Shown piece by piece: positions 18,047 to 26,547 of a stretch of 64,000 bases of DNA. Every line of letters begins with the position of its first letter. The stretch's first letter is position 1. The notes below the pieces were generated by a model. That model had not been told where the DNA came from and searched no databases. It saw only the letters and a list, made by a program, of their open reading frames with translations. Source of the stretch: Vreelandella titanicae BH1. GTDB lineage: Bacteria > Pseudomonadota > Gammaproteobacteria > Pseudomonadales > Halomonadaceae. The stretch is from assembly GCF_000336575.1 (NCBI RefSeq), contig NZ_AOPO01000001.1:434001-498000 (forward strand), in the 5' to 3' direction. Position numbers and translations under genes: made by a program.

Positions 18047-18955
18047 TCAGCCGACCAACTGCGTTCGCAACCAGGGTGTTGCCAGTTCCAGGAAGGCCAT
18101 AACGCTGGCAGGCGCCCGGATGCCAAGGGTATAGGTGAGCGCCAGAGGGTGTCCCGCAGGCCAAAGGGGTTCAGCAACGGGTTCAAGCAGCCCCTGCTCG
18201 CAGGCGCGACGCGCCTGCAGTTGGTAGCAACACACGACACCCGCACCTCCAATGGCAGCCCGCAGCGCAGCAGCACTGGTACTGATGGCAAGCCTGGGCT
18301 CAAAACGGAGCGGGTAGTCTTCAGCCAAGCGCCAGACAGGCGCTTGTCCTTCACTGGAGCAGTGAATAAGCGCATGACGGGCCAAGCCTTGCAGGCTACC
18401 GGGGCGCCCGGTCTTGTCCAAGTAACGGGGGCTAGCAAACAGACCAACGCGCAAATCACCCAGGGGCCTGGCATAAGCGGAGGCAGGCAGCGGCCCACGC
18501 ATCAGACGTAGGTGCGCCGGTGCATCGCTTTCTATACGGATGGGATATTCATCAGCCAGCAGGCAGATCTTCAGCGCAGGATGCTGCTCTTGCAGCCGCA
18601 ACACTAACGGCACCAGCAGTGGCTCCATCAACGCCTGGGGCGCCTGCAAACGTAGCGTGCCGTTGAGCTCGCGGTGCTCCTGGCGCGCACTGGTGTCGGC
18701 GTCGGAGACTGCGTGGATCAGCGTATCGGCGTAGGCGCGCAATCGCTCGCCCGCCGCCGTCAACGTGCTGCCTCTGGCAGAGGTAGTGACCAAAGCAACC
18801 CCCAGATGCTGCTCCTGAGCACGCAGCAGACGGTGGAGCTTCGCCGCCGACTGGCTGCACGCTTCAGCCGCGGCTTGCACGCTGCCGTGCCTGGCAACGG
18901 CGGAAAGCGCCTTTAAGGCCTCAAAGCGTAGCGGTGATTCAGGGGAGAGTGCCAT
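18047..18955 (-). CDS. LysR-family transcriptional regulator
   Basis: 302 residues with an N-terminal helix-turn-helix (HGSVQAAAEACSQSAAKLHRLLRAQEQHLG, about 18-50) and a LysR effector domain. It starts at ATG 18955, directly after the stop of the next lysR-type gene (18958), so the two are a tandem transcription unit. The order LysR-LysR-GST-flavoprotein on one strand suggests that one of them regulates the GST operon. Confidence 0.9.
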   Translation of the reverse strand: MALSPESPLRFEALKALSAVARHGSVQAAAEACSQSAAKLHRLLRAQEQHLGVALVTTSARGSTLTAAGERLRAYADTLIHAVSDADTSARQEHRELNGTLRLQAPQALMEPLLVPLVLRLQEQHPALKICLLADEYPIRIESDAPAHLRLMRGPLPASAYARPLGDLRVGLFASPRYLDKTGRPGSLQGLARHALIHCSSEGQAPVWRLAEDYPLRFEPRLAISTSAAALRAAIGGAGVVCCYQLQARRACEQGLLEPVAEPLWPAGHPLALTYTLGIRAPASVMAFLELATPWLRTQLVG

Positions 18956-18957
18956 GG

Positions 18958-19869
18958 TTAACTGCGGTAGGCGAGCGCCGGGTCGGCACGTAGCCGCTCG
19001 GCAAGAAAATCAACGAAGGTACGCACACTGGCGGCACGCCCACGGCCCGCTGTCACCCAGATATTGATGGGAATGGCCACTGGTTCGAAACGCGTTAACA
19101 CGCGCCGTACTCGACCTTCGGCTTCACTGGCAGCCACCTGGTAAGACAGCAGCCGAGTAAGCCCGGCACCTGCCTCGACCGCCGTTAACGCCGCATGAAT
19201 AGCGCTGATGCGCAGCCGTGGCGAGGGCGTTACTTCAATGCGTTTGCCCTCCTCCTCGAACCACCAGTGGCCGCTCAAGTTGCCGCCTTCGGCCACCACG
19301 GTAGGCAATGCTTCCAGTTCTTGCGGGTGCGTTGGCTCATTGTGCTCGGCCAGCCACGCGGGGCTTGCACAAACTACCTGCCGCACCTCACCGACTGGCA
19401 CGGTCAAGTGCTGACAATCCTGGGGCACATGGCCGATGCGCACCGCCACATCGATGCCCTCCTCCTGCAGGTTGACCGGTCGATCGATCAGTTCAGCGCG
19501 CACCTGCACGTCAGGGTATTGCTCCAGATAATCGACGATCTGCGGGGTAACGAAGTACTCGCCGAACAGCACCGGCGCGGTCACCTGCAACAGGCCACGT
19601 GGGGTAAGGTAACTGCCGGTCGCAGCGGCCTCGGCCTCCACAAGCTGAGCAAGCACCTGCTGGGCATCCTCCAGATACCGGCGCCCCGCCTCCGTCACGC
19701 GCACCTGCCTTGTGGTGCGCTGTAACAAGGCAACGCCCAAGCGCGCCTCAAGCGCTGCCACCGCCCGGGTAACCCGAGGCGGCGACAGCGCAAGCTGCCG
19801 TGCGGCGTCCGCAAAGCTTTCCAGTTGCGCCACCGCTGCAAACACGCGCATCTCTTCGAATCTATCCAA
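18958..19869 (-). CDS. LysR-family transcriptional regulator
   Basis: 303 residues, with an N-terminal helix-turn-helix (ESFADAARQLALSPPRVTRAVAALE, about 17-45) and an effector domain with a typical QYPDVQVRAEL segment. First gene of the LysR pair. Its upstream region (19912-19956) carries three tandem TATACC-type repeats that could be its own operator array. Confidence 0.9.
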   Translation of the reverse strand: MDRFEEMRVFAAVAQLESFADAARQLALSPPRVTRAVAALEARLGVALLQRTTRQVRVTEAGRRYLEDAQQVLAQLVEAEAAATGSYLTPRGLLQVTAPVLFGEYFVTPQIVDYLEQYPDVQVRAELIDRPVNLQEEGIDVAVRIGHVPQDCQHLTVPVGEVRQVVCASPAWLAEHNEPTHPQELEALPTVVAEGGNLSGHWWFEEEGKRIEVTPSPRLRISAIHAALTAVEAGAGLTRLLSYQVAASEAEGRVRRVLTRFEPVAIPINIWVTAGRGRAASVRTFVDFLAERLRADPALAYRS

Positions 19870-19911
19870 GGCAGCTCCAGGAACAGGGTAAGCATCACTA
19901 ACGGTATTCTA

Positions 19912-19956
19912 TATACCCGCTAGGTTTATACCTACCAGGACTGTATACCCACCAGA
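19912..19956. repeat. Three tandem 13-bp repeats upstream of a LysR gene
   Basis: TATACCCGCTAGG (19912), TATACCTACCAGG (19927) and TATACCCACCAGA (19944) follow the consensus TATACCYRCYAGR at 15- and 17-bp spacing. They overlap an inverted repeat TAGGT-N4-ACCTA (19921-19934). Located about 45-90 bp before the lysR-type start, they are probable operator repeats. Confidence 0.55.
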
Positions 19957-20063
19957 GCTTTTTTATGCAGCTACGTCGCCGATGGTTTATTAGGCCTAGG
20001 CCTTTATTATCCGCCACTCGACAAACGATTTAATGCGTCTAGTTGTTCATCGTGCAAGCAAAC

Positions 20064-20528
20064 TCAGTTGCTCGGACGCTGTTTGGTGGCATCCAATCCA
20101 GTTTTGCTCTCTGTGGTCAACTTGGTAATTTCTGCAGACTTAGCGATCGCACGATCAAAGACATCCTGCATGTTCGCCATCGCCTCTACCGATGTGCCTT
20201 CGAGGCCACCGTCTGCCGCCCACTCGAAATTCCAGACGCCAGAAAGGCCATCTTGACCCTGGACATCATGAGTCTCGATGGCCGTATAAACACTGGTGTG
20301 GCGCGTCATATAGGAGGCAGCTGCCGAAACTTCAGCAGGGACACTGCCTGACGAATTGTTGGCAAGCTGAGCGAGCTCATCGGCATTGATCGCCGACTTG
20401 CCCTGCTGCTTCAAATAATCCACTAGAACCTGACTGGATTTGGCAATATTCAACTGGTCGTCGAAGGATGAGGTGGAGGTTTTTTGAGTGGGGGCGTTTA
20501 CGCTTGTAGGTGACACTGTAGTAGACAT
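20064..20528 (-). CDS. Putative secreted T3SS protein with needle-like tail
   Basis: 154 residues, no signal peptide, Ser/Thr-rich N-terminus as in many T3SS substrates. Residues about 22-110 (FDDQLNIAKSSQVLVDYLK ... AIETHDVQGQDGLSGVWNF) resemble the NolX/HrpF-type repeat module with a degenerate EF-hand-like loop. The last 37 residues are 28/37 identical to the tail of the 55-residue protein at 40388-40555 (shared SAEITK, LDATKQRP). ATG 20528 has GGGAG seven bases upstream. It is the last gene of the T3SS minus-strand run, 110 bp after sctU. A tip, translocator-accessory or effector protein is possible; no function is established. Confidence 0.75.
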   Translation of the reverse strand: MSTTVSPTSVNAPTQKTSTSSFDDQLNIAKSSQVLVDYLKQQGKSAINADELAQLANNSSGSVPAEVSAAASYMTRHTSVYTAIETHDVQGQDGLSGVWNFEWAADGGLEGTSVEAMANMQDVFDRAIAKSAEITKLTTESKTGLDATKQRPSN

Positions 20529-20638
20529 CGGATATCTCCCAAGCAGAGGTTTGGTTGGACAGCCTGTTTATTGTTGCTCGGTTTAATGTCATTCGTATGA
20601 ATCATGTGGCATGGCAAACGATTGCAACCGAGTGATGG

Positions 20639-21688
20639 CTAAATCAGCTTGGCCGCCACCAGCATATCGGCGACCGCCTGAAAGGTACCATCAGGAACCG
20701 GATCGCCATTGCCAGCGCGTTTGGCGATGAGTTCGGCCAGCCTCGGGTCGGCGACTCTCGGGACTCGGCGAGGCGCAGCACTTGCCAACAAGCTAGCGGC
20801 CTGATCGGGTGAGGCCTTGCAGGTCACCAACGGCACTGGCGTTTCGCCGCGAATGTAGCGAATGCCGACCAGCCAACCGTCTGCGGTGCCGATCATCAGC
20901 GAGCTATACTGAACACCGATCTTGGCGTTCAGCTCATGCATTTCGCGCCGCTGTTTGCGGCGCGCCTGATTCATTGTCGGATCGCCTTCCTGATCCTTGC
21001 GCTCACGCTTCTGTTCGGTCTTTGTCATGCGCTGGTCGCGCTCGAATAGCCAGCGTTGGAGCAGCACATCGAAAGCACCAACCAGTAAGAAGGCAATCAG
21101 TGCAGTGATGACCAGCGGCTGGAGTAAGGCGAGAAAAGTACCTTGAACGCAGGGGTAGCCGCAGCGTGAGGACTCCATCAGCGACTGTAGGCCCAGGCGA
21201 TAGACAATCACCAGCGCGACGGCCAATGCCACCATCTTGAACAGTGACTTAAGAAACTCGACCAGCCCGCGTACCGAAAAGATGCGCTTGACCCCCTGAA
21301 CCGGATCAATATTCTCCGGCTTAGGCTGAACCGGTTCGGTGGAGAATACAAAACCCTGCAATACCACAATGTTGGTCAGCACGATCACCAACAGCGTTAG
21401 GCCGACCAGCGGCAGCACCGACAGCAGCAGTACTTCGCCTGCCTGGGTCATCAACTGTGGCCACAGCGTATCGAACGGCTCGGTATAGAGTCGCGCGGTT
21501 GAGTCGATCAACCCCTGCACGCGGGCAATGATGTCATTCACGCTGATAGCGATATAAAGCGTGCAGGCCAACATCACCATCGCGGTGACCAGGTCAGCAC
21601 TCTTGGCGACCTGGCCTTTCTTGCGCGCATCGCGAAGTTTTTTCGACGATGGCGGCAGCGATTTCTCTTCAGAGGGCTGTTGGCTCAT
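20639..21688 (-). CDS. sctU: T3SS export apparatus switch protein SctU, lacking NPTH
   Basis: 349 residues: four membrane helices (about 32-205) and a cytoplasmic C-terminal domain, as in FlhB/HrcU/EscU. It is recognised by EEKSLPPSSKKLRDARKKGQVAKS at the N-terminus and by GIRYIRGETPVPLV in the C-terminal domain. The autocleavage motif NPTH that should precede that segment reads TADG (about residues 268-271); I re-translated the DNA there and it is unambiguous. Canonical SctU self-cleavage controls substrate switching, so this protein should not be cleaved at that site. Located 24 bp after the translocator gene. Confidence 0.93.
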   Translation of the reverse strand: MSQQPSEEKSLPPSSKKLRDARKKGQVAKSADLVTAMVMLACTLYIAISVNDIIARVQGLIDSTARLYTEPFDTLWPQLMTQAGEVLLLSVLPLVGLTLLVIVLTNIVVLQGFVFSTEPVQPKPENIDPVQGVKRIFSVRGLVEFLKSLFKMVALAVALVIVYRLGLQSLMESSRCGYPCVQGTFLALLQPLVITALIAFLLVGAFDVLLQRWLFERDQRMTKTEQKRERKDQEGDPTMNQARRKQRREMHELNAKIGVQYSSLMIGTADGWLVGIRYIRGETPVPLVTCKASPDQAASLLASAAPRRVPRVADPRLAELIAKRAGNGDPVPDGTFQAVADMLVAAKLI

Positions 21689-21711
21689 GGCGCTGCTGTG
21701 ACCCTATGAAC

Positions 21712-24700
21712 CTATGAACCTACTGTCGAGCCTTTATCCATTTGCGTATCGAGATTGTTGCCATCACCTGCGTAATCTTCGTGCTCGAAATCGTCCCAGG
21801 TCGAGTCAGGTAGATGCCCTTCCTCTACGTAGAACTCATACTCGTTGCTACGGTAGTCGAAAATGCTCTCGTCGTCCGGCGCATCGCGCTGGCCGTAGCT
21901 ACGGACGTACGCTTCGAGAAACTCATAACGGGTCAGGCCATCTTCGGTTAGTAGGCCATCCTCATCGAGCGACGTGAAGAGTTCCTTGAGGTCAGCCTTA
22001 TGACCCTCCAGCGCGTTGGTGCGCTTGATGTCCTCGACAATAGTGAACGGCAGCGTCGCCACCGTCAGACCGGCGGATATCCAGAACAGCGGCCCGGTGA
22101 CGGCACGGGCGACGGCAAGGCCCTTGAGCGCCGCCAGCGATGACGCTCCACCGGCAAGACCGAAGGCACCCGCCGCGACGGTAACGGCGCCCTGAGCGAT
22201 GGTAGCGCCCTCACCACTGTCCACGCCGCGCTTGATCATCAGTCCGCCGAGGGCGATGTCCATCGCACCGGTTGCAGAGTTGGCAGCACCATCGAGCACG
22301 CGAAGAAATGAGCTGACACTGCGTGTCGTAGTCGTTGCCTTTGGCAACTCGGGGTTGGGAGTGAAGCCTTTGTCGACACCTTTGACTACCGCTTCTGCTT
22401 CCTCGGGCGTGAGATTCAGTATCTTGTTGAGTTTGCCCTGATCATCGACGGACGCCGAATCGACGATGCTCTGGAAATTCTCGCTCAAGCGCAGAAAGCG
22501 ATCCGGTTCCTTACCGCCCGGGGTTGGCTTGTCGGTGCTCCAGATGCCGTCCAGAGTCTTGTCCAGCCCCAGCATCTCGTTGGCCTTCGTGCCGAAGAGA
22601 GTGTCACTGATATTGCTGCCGAGATTGACGTAATGCTGGCTCGCGCCAAGAAAGCTGACCAGCTCTTTGGTAATGGCGATTCCAGCTTCCGCCTCGTCGG
22701 CGACACGGCCACCTGCAAGCTGGTAGACGCCGGAAGTGAGTGAAATCAGACCGCCAACGGTACCCAGCGCGCCATTGCCGTTGAGGTGAGAGATCAGCGA
22801 CATCATGCCGCCGTTGGTCTTCTCGTTGAGCGCCGTATAGGCATCCTTGCTCAGCGTCTTCTTAATATCCGCCTCGGTGAGGCTGCCATTTTTCTCGAAC
22901 TTGTTGCCGAGTTCCTGCAGTGCCTTGCCGAAAGTCTTCGCCGACTGCTCATTGTTCATGAACTCATGCACGAACTTATCAATGCTTTCGACGGTACGTC
23001 TCGGGAGATCGATACCTGCACGCTTGAGCGCCGTCAGCACCGTTTTGACCACGTCCTGGGTGCCAGCGGCCAAGTTAGCATCGTTGATGTTGTCGGGATT
23101 GGCGATCAGATCGTCGAGATCGGTGATCATTGAGTCGAGCTGCAGGCTCTGGGCGAACTCGGCTGCCTTGTCACTCTCTTCCGTTGCCGGGAACAGCGCC
23201 GAAAGTGCATTGTAGGTTCGCGAGATATCCTGCTCGGCGAGTTCCCCCTGGCCGCTCTCGCGCAGGTCGTTGATGTAGTTGATGTACTCCTCGCTGAAGG
23301 CGGTCTCCTCCAGTTGCGAAGCGATCGCGTCCTTGTTGGCGACTTTGTCGATCGCGTCTGCCTGGGTCGCCTGATAATCCTCCTGCACCGCCTCGGAGGC
23401 GAATAGCTCGCCGAGGCTTTCATCGAGCTTCTCACCGTCGATGATGGATGAGAGATCCTCGCCGGTGACGTTGTCAAGACTCAAGCCTTCCGACATATCG
23501 AGACCGACCAGATCCAGGCCGTTTTCAAGCGCGCCCTGGGCTCGCAGCGCACGGTAGAACTGGGCGCGCTCATCGTTTTTATCGATACTGCCGTCCTCTA
23601 TCCCCGTCTTCCACTCTTCGATCAGGTTCTGCCAGGTCAGCTCGCTGACGGTCAGCTTGCGTGAGCTGTCGTCCGGATCTGTCTCGCTGGTTTCCATTGA
23701 CTGAATATCGACATCGCTGAAGGCCGGTAGATCATGATCGCGCCGGGCTGTGTCCAGCTCCGCATTGTCGGCGAGGCGCTGGGTGTTGGTCTCCCCACCG
23801 TGCCTCGACCAATAACCGTCGAAGATATTCTGAACCGCCTTGCCGTCGTCTCCGGCAGCGTGCCTGATCCGCTCGCGCAGGTCATCGTTAACCTGGGCAG
23901 TGGCGTCCTCGAGGGAGGCACCGTCGCTCATCTTGCTGTCGATCAGGTTCTGATAGAGCTGCGACAACGTTTCGGAGCTTTCGATATGCAGAATCTGGCG
24001 CGACCCCGTCAGCGTGCTGCCCGCCAAGCCAGAGGCCAGTGCGTTGAGGTTATCCTCATAACTCGGGTTATCCGTCACGGTGGTGTCGGCGAGAAAGTCG
24101 TCGTAGGCCTCGAAGCCAGCGGAGGTGGCAGCATCCTTGCCACCATGACGCTCCCAATAACCATTGAGCACATCGAGCCCGTCCTTGCTGTCCTTATCAG
24201 CATCGGTCAGCGCGTTGCCGGTACGGTCAAAGAGGGCATCCTTGGCTTCGTCGATGGCTGCCTGTAGATCCGGCGCCTCGCCCCGCTCACGCTGTTGGTT
24301 AAGCTGGTACTCCACCAGTTGGCTGAACTGATCGCTGGCGTCTCCTGTCAGCGGTCGCACCTTGCGGTTGTCGATGTCGATGCCTTCAGCCATATCGCTG
24401 GCAAGCGAATCCAGGGTATCGTCGTAGGCGATGTCACCTTCGTCGCGATTGGTCAGGTAAGTCTCTTCGGCCAGCGCTTTGGTATCCTCTTCACCACCGT
24501 GACGTTTGAAGTAGCCATCGAAGACGTTGACCACACTCTTACCGCCAGCGTTTTCGAGACGGTCACGCAGCTCATCATTGACCTCGCTCAGCGCTTCCTC
24601 AGTAGTGGCACCTTCATCCAGTTTGCTCTTGATCAGATTCTTATAGAGCTGGGACAGTGTATCGGAGGAGTCCAGATGTAGTATCTTGCGTTGATCGGTC

Positions 24701-25269
24701 AGCGTGCCGCCAGCCAACCCGGAAGCGAGAGCGTTGAGGTTATCTTCGTAGCTAGGTTTGTCGGTCAGCGTGGTATCGGCCAGAAAGTCATCATAGGCGT
24801 CATAGCCCGCGTTGATCGCAGCCTCTTCACCACCATGGCGCTTCCAGTAACCCTCGAAGACATCGAGGCCCTTGTCGGCGTTTCGATCTGCGTTGTCCAG
24901 GGCATGCCCGATGCGGTCAAACAGCGCGTCCTTGGCGCTGTCGATCGCCTTGGACAGATCAGCGCTTTTGCCATCGGCGCGCTGCGCATTGAGCTCGGCG
25001 GTGACCAGCGCCTCGAACTTATCCGCAGCGTCTCCCTTCAGGGCGGACACCTTGCGGTTGTCGATATCGATGCCATCCGCCATATCCACTGCCAGTGAAT
25101 TCAGCGTGTCCTCATAATCCTGGCTGCCCGGCATCAACGGCGTTTTGCCCGCTTCCACAGTATCTTTGCCCGCTTCCGCCTTTTTTGCCAGGTCGAGGAC
25201 AAAGCCAAAATTTCCAAAGGCGCTGGTCAACGGTGTTGCTTTGGGGTTGGTTTTTGGATCGACACGCAT
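21712..25269 (-). CDS. NolX/HrpF-like T3SS translocator with duplicated EF-hand-like repeats
   Basis: 1185 residues. The N-terminal 510 residues hold four modules in the order A-B-A'-B'; A and A' are spaced by about 230 residues, as are B and B', and each module ends in GY(W/F)xRHGG. A modules carry an EF-hand-like loop (D-R-N-A-D-K-G-L-D-V-F-E in A). The C-terminal half has the NolX/HrpF translocator signature (GGLISLTSGVYQLAGG; FGTKANEMLGLDKTLDGIW) and several hydrophobic helices (about 1000-1120) for insertion in a host membrane. ATG 25269 has GGAGGAG before it. It sits between sctT and sctU. Known NolX/HrpF proteins form the host-membrane pore; the host here is unknown. Confidence 0.88.
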   Translation of the reverse strand: MRVDPKTNPKATPLTSAFGNFGFVLDLAKKAEAGKDTVEAGKTPLMPGSQDYEDTLNSLAVDMADGIDIDNRKVSALKGDAADKFEALVTAELNAQRADGKSADLSKAIDSAKDALFDRIGHALDNADRNADKGLDVFEGYWKRHGGEEAAINAGYDAYDDFLADTTLTDKPSYEDNLNALASGLAGGTLTDQRKILHLDSSDTLSQLYKNLIKSKLDEGATTEEALSEVNDELRDRLENAGGKSVVNVFDGYFKRHGGEEDTKALAEETYLTNRDEGDIAYDDTLDSLASDMAEGIDIDNRKVRPLTGDASDQFSQLVEYQLNQQRERGEAPDLQAAIDEAKDALFDRTGNALTDADKDSKDGLDVLNGYWERHGGKDAATSAGFEAYDDFLADTTVTDNPSYEDNLNALASGLAGSTLTGSRQILHIESSETLSQLYQNLIDSKMSDGASLEDATAQVNDDLRERIRHAAGDDGKAVQNIFDGYWSRHGGETNTQRLADNAELDTARRDHDLPAFSDVDIQSMETSETDPDDSSRKLTVSELTWQNLIEEWKTGIEDGSIDKNDERAQFYRALRAQGALENGLDLVGLDMSEGLSLDNVTGEDLSSIIDGEKLDESLGELFASEAVQEDYQATQADAIDKVANKDAIASQLEETAFSEEYINYINDLRESGQGELAEQDISRTYNALSALFPATEESDKAAEFAQSLQLDSMITDLDDLIANPDNINDANLAAGTQDVVKTVLTALKRAGIDLPRRTVESIDKFVHEFMNNEQSAKTFGKALQELGNKFEKNGSLTEADIKKTLSKDAYTALNEKTNGGMMSLISHLNGNGALGTVGGLISLTSGVYQLAGGRVADEAEAGIAITKELVSFLGASQHYVNLGSNISDTLFGTKANEMLGLDKTLDGIWSTDKPTPGGKEPDRFLRLSENFQSIVDSASVDDQGKLNKILNLTPEEAEAVVKGVDKGFTPNPELPKATTTTRSVSSFLRVLDGAANSATGAMDIALGGLMIKRGVDSGEGATIAQGAVTVAAGAFGLAGGASSLAALKGLAVARAVTGPLFWISAGLTVATLPFTIVEDIKRTNALEGHKADLKELFTSLDEDGLLTEDGLTRYEFLEAYVRSYGQRDAPDDESIFDYRSNEYEFYVEEGHLPDSTWDDFEHEDYAGDGNNLDTQMDKGSTVGS

Positions 25270-25430
25270 CGAATACTCCTCCACGGTTAGCGCAAGCTGA
25301 TGGGGCAGGCAACGAGAAGCCCAATTTCACTGACGGAAAACCAGTCTGAAGAGACTGCGTGACACTCTAATGGCAACTTTGTGATGCTGCTTTGATACCC
25401 TCTTTTCAAAGTACCCCGCGTCCCCTGTTG

Positions 25431-26258
25431 TTACCGCGTTCCCACCATAGCGCCCAATATGGCTTCCAGGCGTTCCATATAGAGATTGGCGGCATCGAGG
25501 TGCTCCAGCATAAAGGGGATCAGAAAAATGACGTAGACCAGCATCAAGAATGCAAACAACAGGTTCTTGATAGGGAGTGACAGGTCAAAGACGTGTAGGT
25601 TGGGCGCCATACGCGCGAGGTAGGCGAGCATCAAATCTGCGACCAGAAGCGCGATGACCAGCGGCGCTATCATCAACACACCAATCTGCATCACCTGGTC
25701 GAGCAGGCCAAGTAGCGCCATCGCCGATGCTTTGGTCATGAGTGGCGTGAAATTCACCGCCGGCCACAACGAGTAGCTGCGATAAAAGCCATCAAGTAGC
25801 AGCATGAAGCCGCCGGTAATGAAGAACAGCGCTAGCAAAGTCACGGTCAGCAACGTTGCGGTAACGCCGGATTCAGTCGAGCCCATGGGATCGAGTATCT
25901 GCGCCATGGTTGAGCCGCGCTGTAAGTCGATCAGTTCGCCAGCCACTTCCGCGGCCCAGAACGGAACACCAAAGACAAGCCCGATGACAACGCCAATCAG
26001 CAACTCCTTGATGACCATGCCGGTAAGGGTGAAGCTTGATAGCTGTTCAGCATTCACCATGGCATCGAATAACGGCACCATCAGCGGAATCGAGATCGTC
26101 ACCGCCACTGCCGAGCGGATCATGCCGGTCAGCCCCAGGCGATTAAACGCTGGCGTGACCAGCACCATGCCTAGCGCCCGTGCCACGCCGACCGCTGCCG
26201 CCGCGATCATTGGATAGGCGAAATCGGTCAGGAAGCGGGCGAAGTCGTCGTAGTGCAT
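25431..26258 (-). CDS. sctT: T3SS export apparatus protein SctT
   Basis: 275 residues, hydrophobic, with the six or so helices of the SctT/FliR/HrcT family. Recognised by the segment LLIGVVIGLVFGVPFWAAEVAGELIDLQRGSTMAQILDP, near residues 90-130, and by a C-terminal hydrophobic tail FLIPFMLEHLDAANLYM. It forms part of the inner-membrane SctRST export gate. It follows sctS by 18 bp; 160 bp separate it from the translocator gene. Confidence 0.95.
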   Translation of the reverse strand: MHYDDFARFLTDFAYPMIAAAAVGVARALGMVLVTPAFNRLGLTGMIRSAVAVTISIPLMVPLFDAMVNAEQLSSFTLTGMVIKELLIGVVIGLVFGVPFWAAEVAGELIDLQRGSTMAQILDPMGSTESGVTATLLTVTLLALFFITGGFMLLLDGFYRSYSLWPAVNFTPLMTKASAMALLGLLDQVMQIGVLMIAPLVIALLVADLMLAYLARMAPNLHVFDLSLPIKNLLFAFLMLVYVIFLIPFMLEHLDAANLYMERLEAILGAMVGTR

Positions 26259-26276
26259 AAGCGACGCCGGCCCGGC

Positions 26277-26546
26277 TCAACGAGACCAGGCTGGAAAGTT
26301 GTTCAACACCTGATCGGTGATGTTGACGACGGGCCCGGCCAGTAGCGGCCCGGCGATGATCAGCACCAGCAGTACGGCAACCAGCTTGACGGCTTGCGGC
26401 AGTGTCTGATCCTGAATCTGTGTCAACGCCTGCAGTAGACCGACCCCGAACCCGACCATAATCGCCACCAGTAGCGCCGGCGCCGATACCAGCAGTGCCG
26501 TCCACAGCGCGTTCTGCATCAGTGAGAGAAAGATATCGTCGTTCAT
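26277..26546 (-). CDS. sctS: T3SS export apparatus protein SctS
   Basis: 89 residues with two membrane helices (about 12-38 and 48-72), the size and pattern of FliQ/HrcS, including VGFGVGLLQALTQIQDQTL between them. ATG 26546 with GGAGG upstream is preferred to an in-frame start five codons earlier. It starts 2 bp after the sctR stop and is therefore translationally coupled. Component of the SctRST export gate. Confidence 0.95.
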   Translation of the reverse strand: MNDDIFLSLMQNALWTALLVSAPALLVAIMVGFGVGLLQALTQIQDQTLPQAVKLVAVLLVLIIAGPLLAGPVVNITDQVLNNFPAWSR

Positions 26547-26547
26547 C

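Noticed and set aside
19992..20003. AGGCCTAGGCCT palindrome as terminator of the T3SS run
   Set aside because: Self-complementary with no loop and no U tract; it may be chance, so it is not listed as a feature.
23734..25098. Several long plus-strand frames opposite the translocator
   Set aside because: They repeat with the same period as the translocator repeats because they are its antisense; no start signals.
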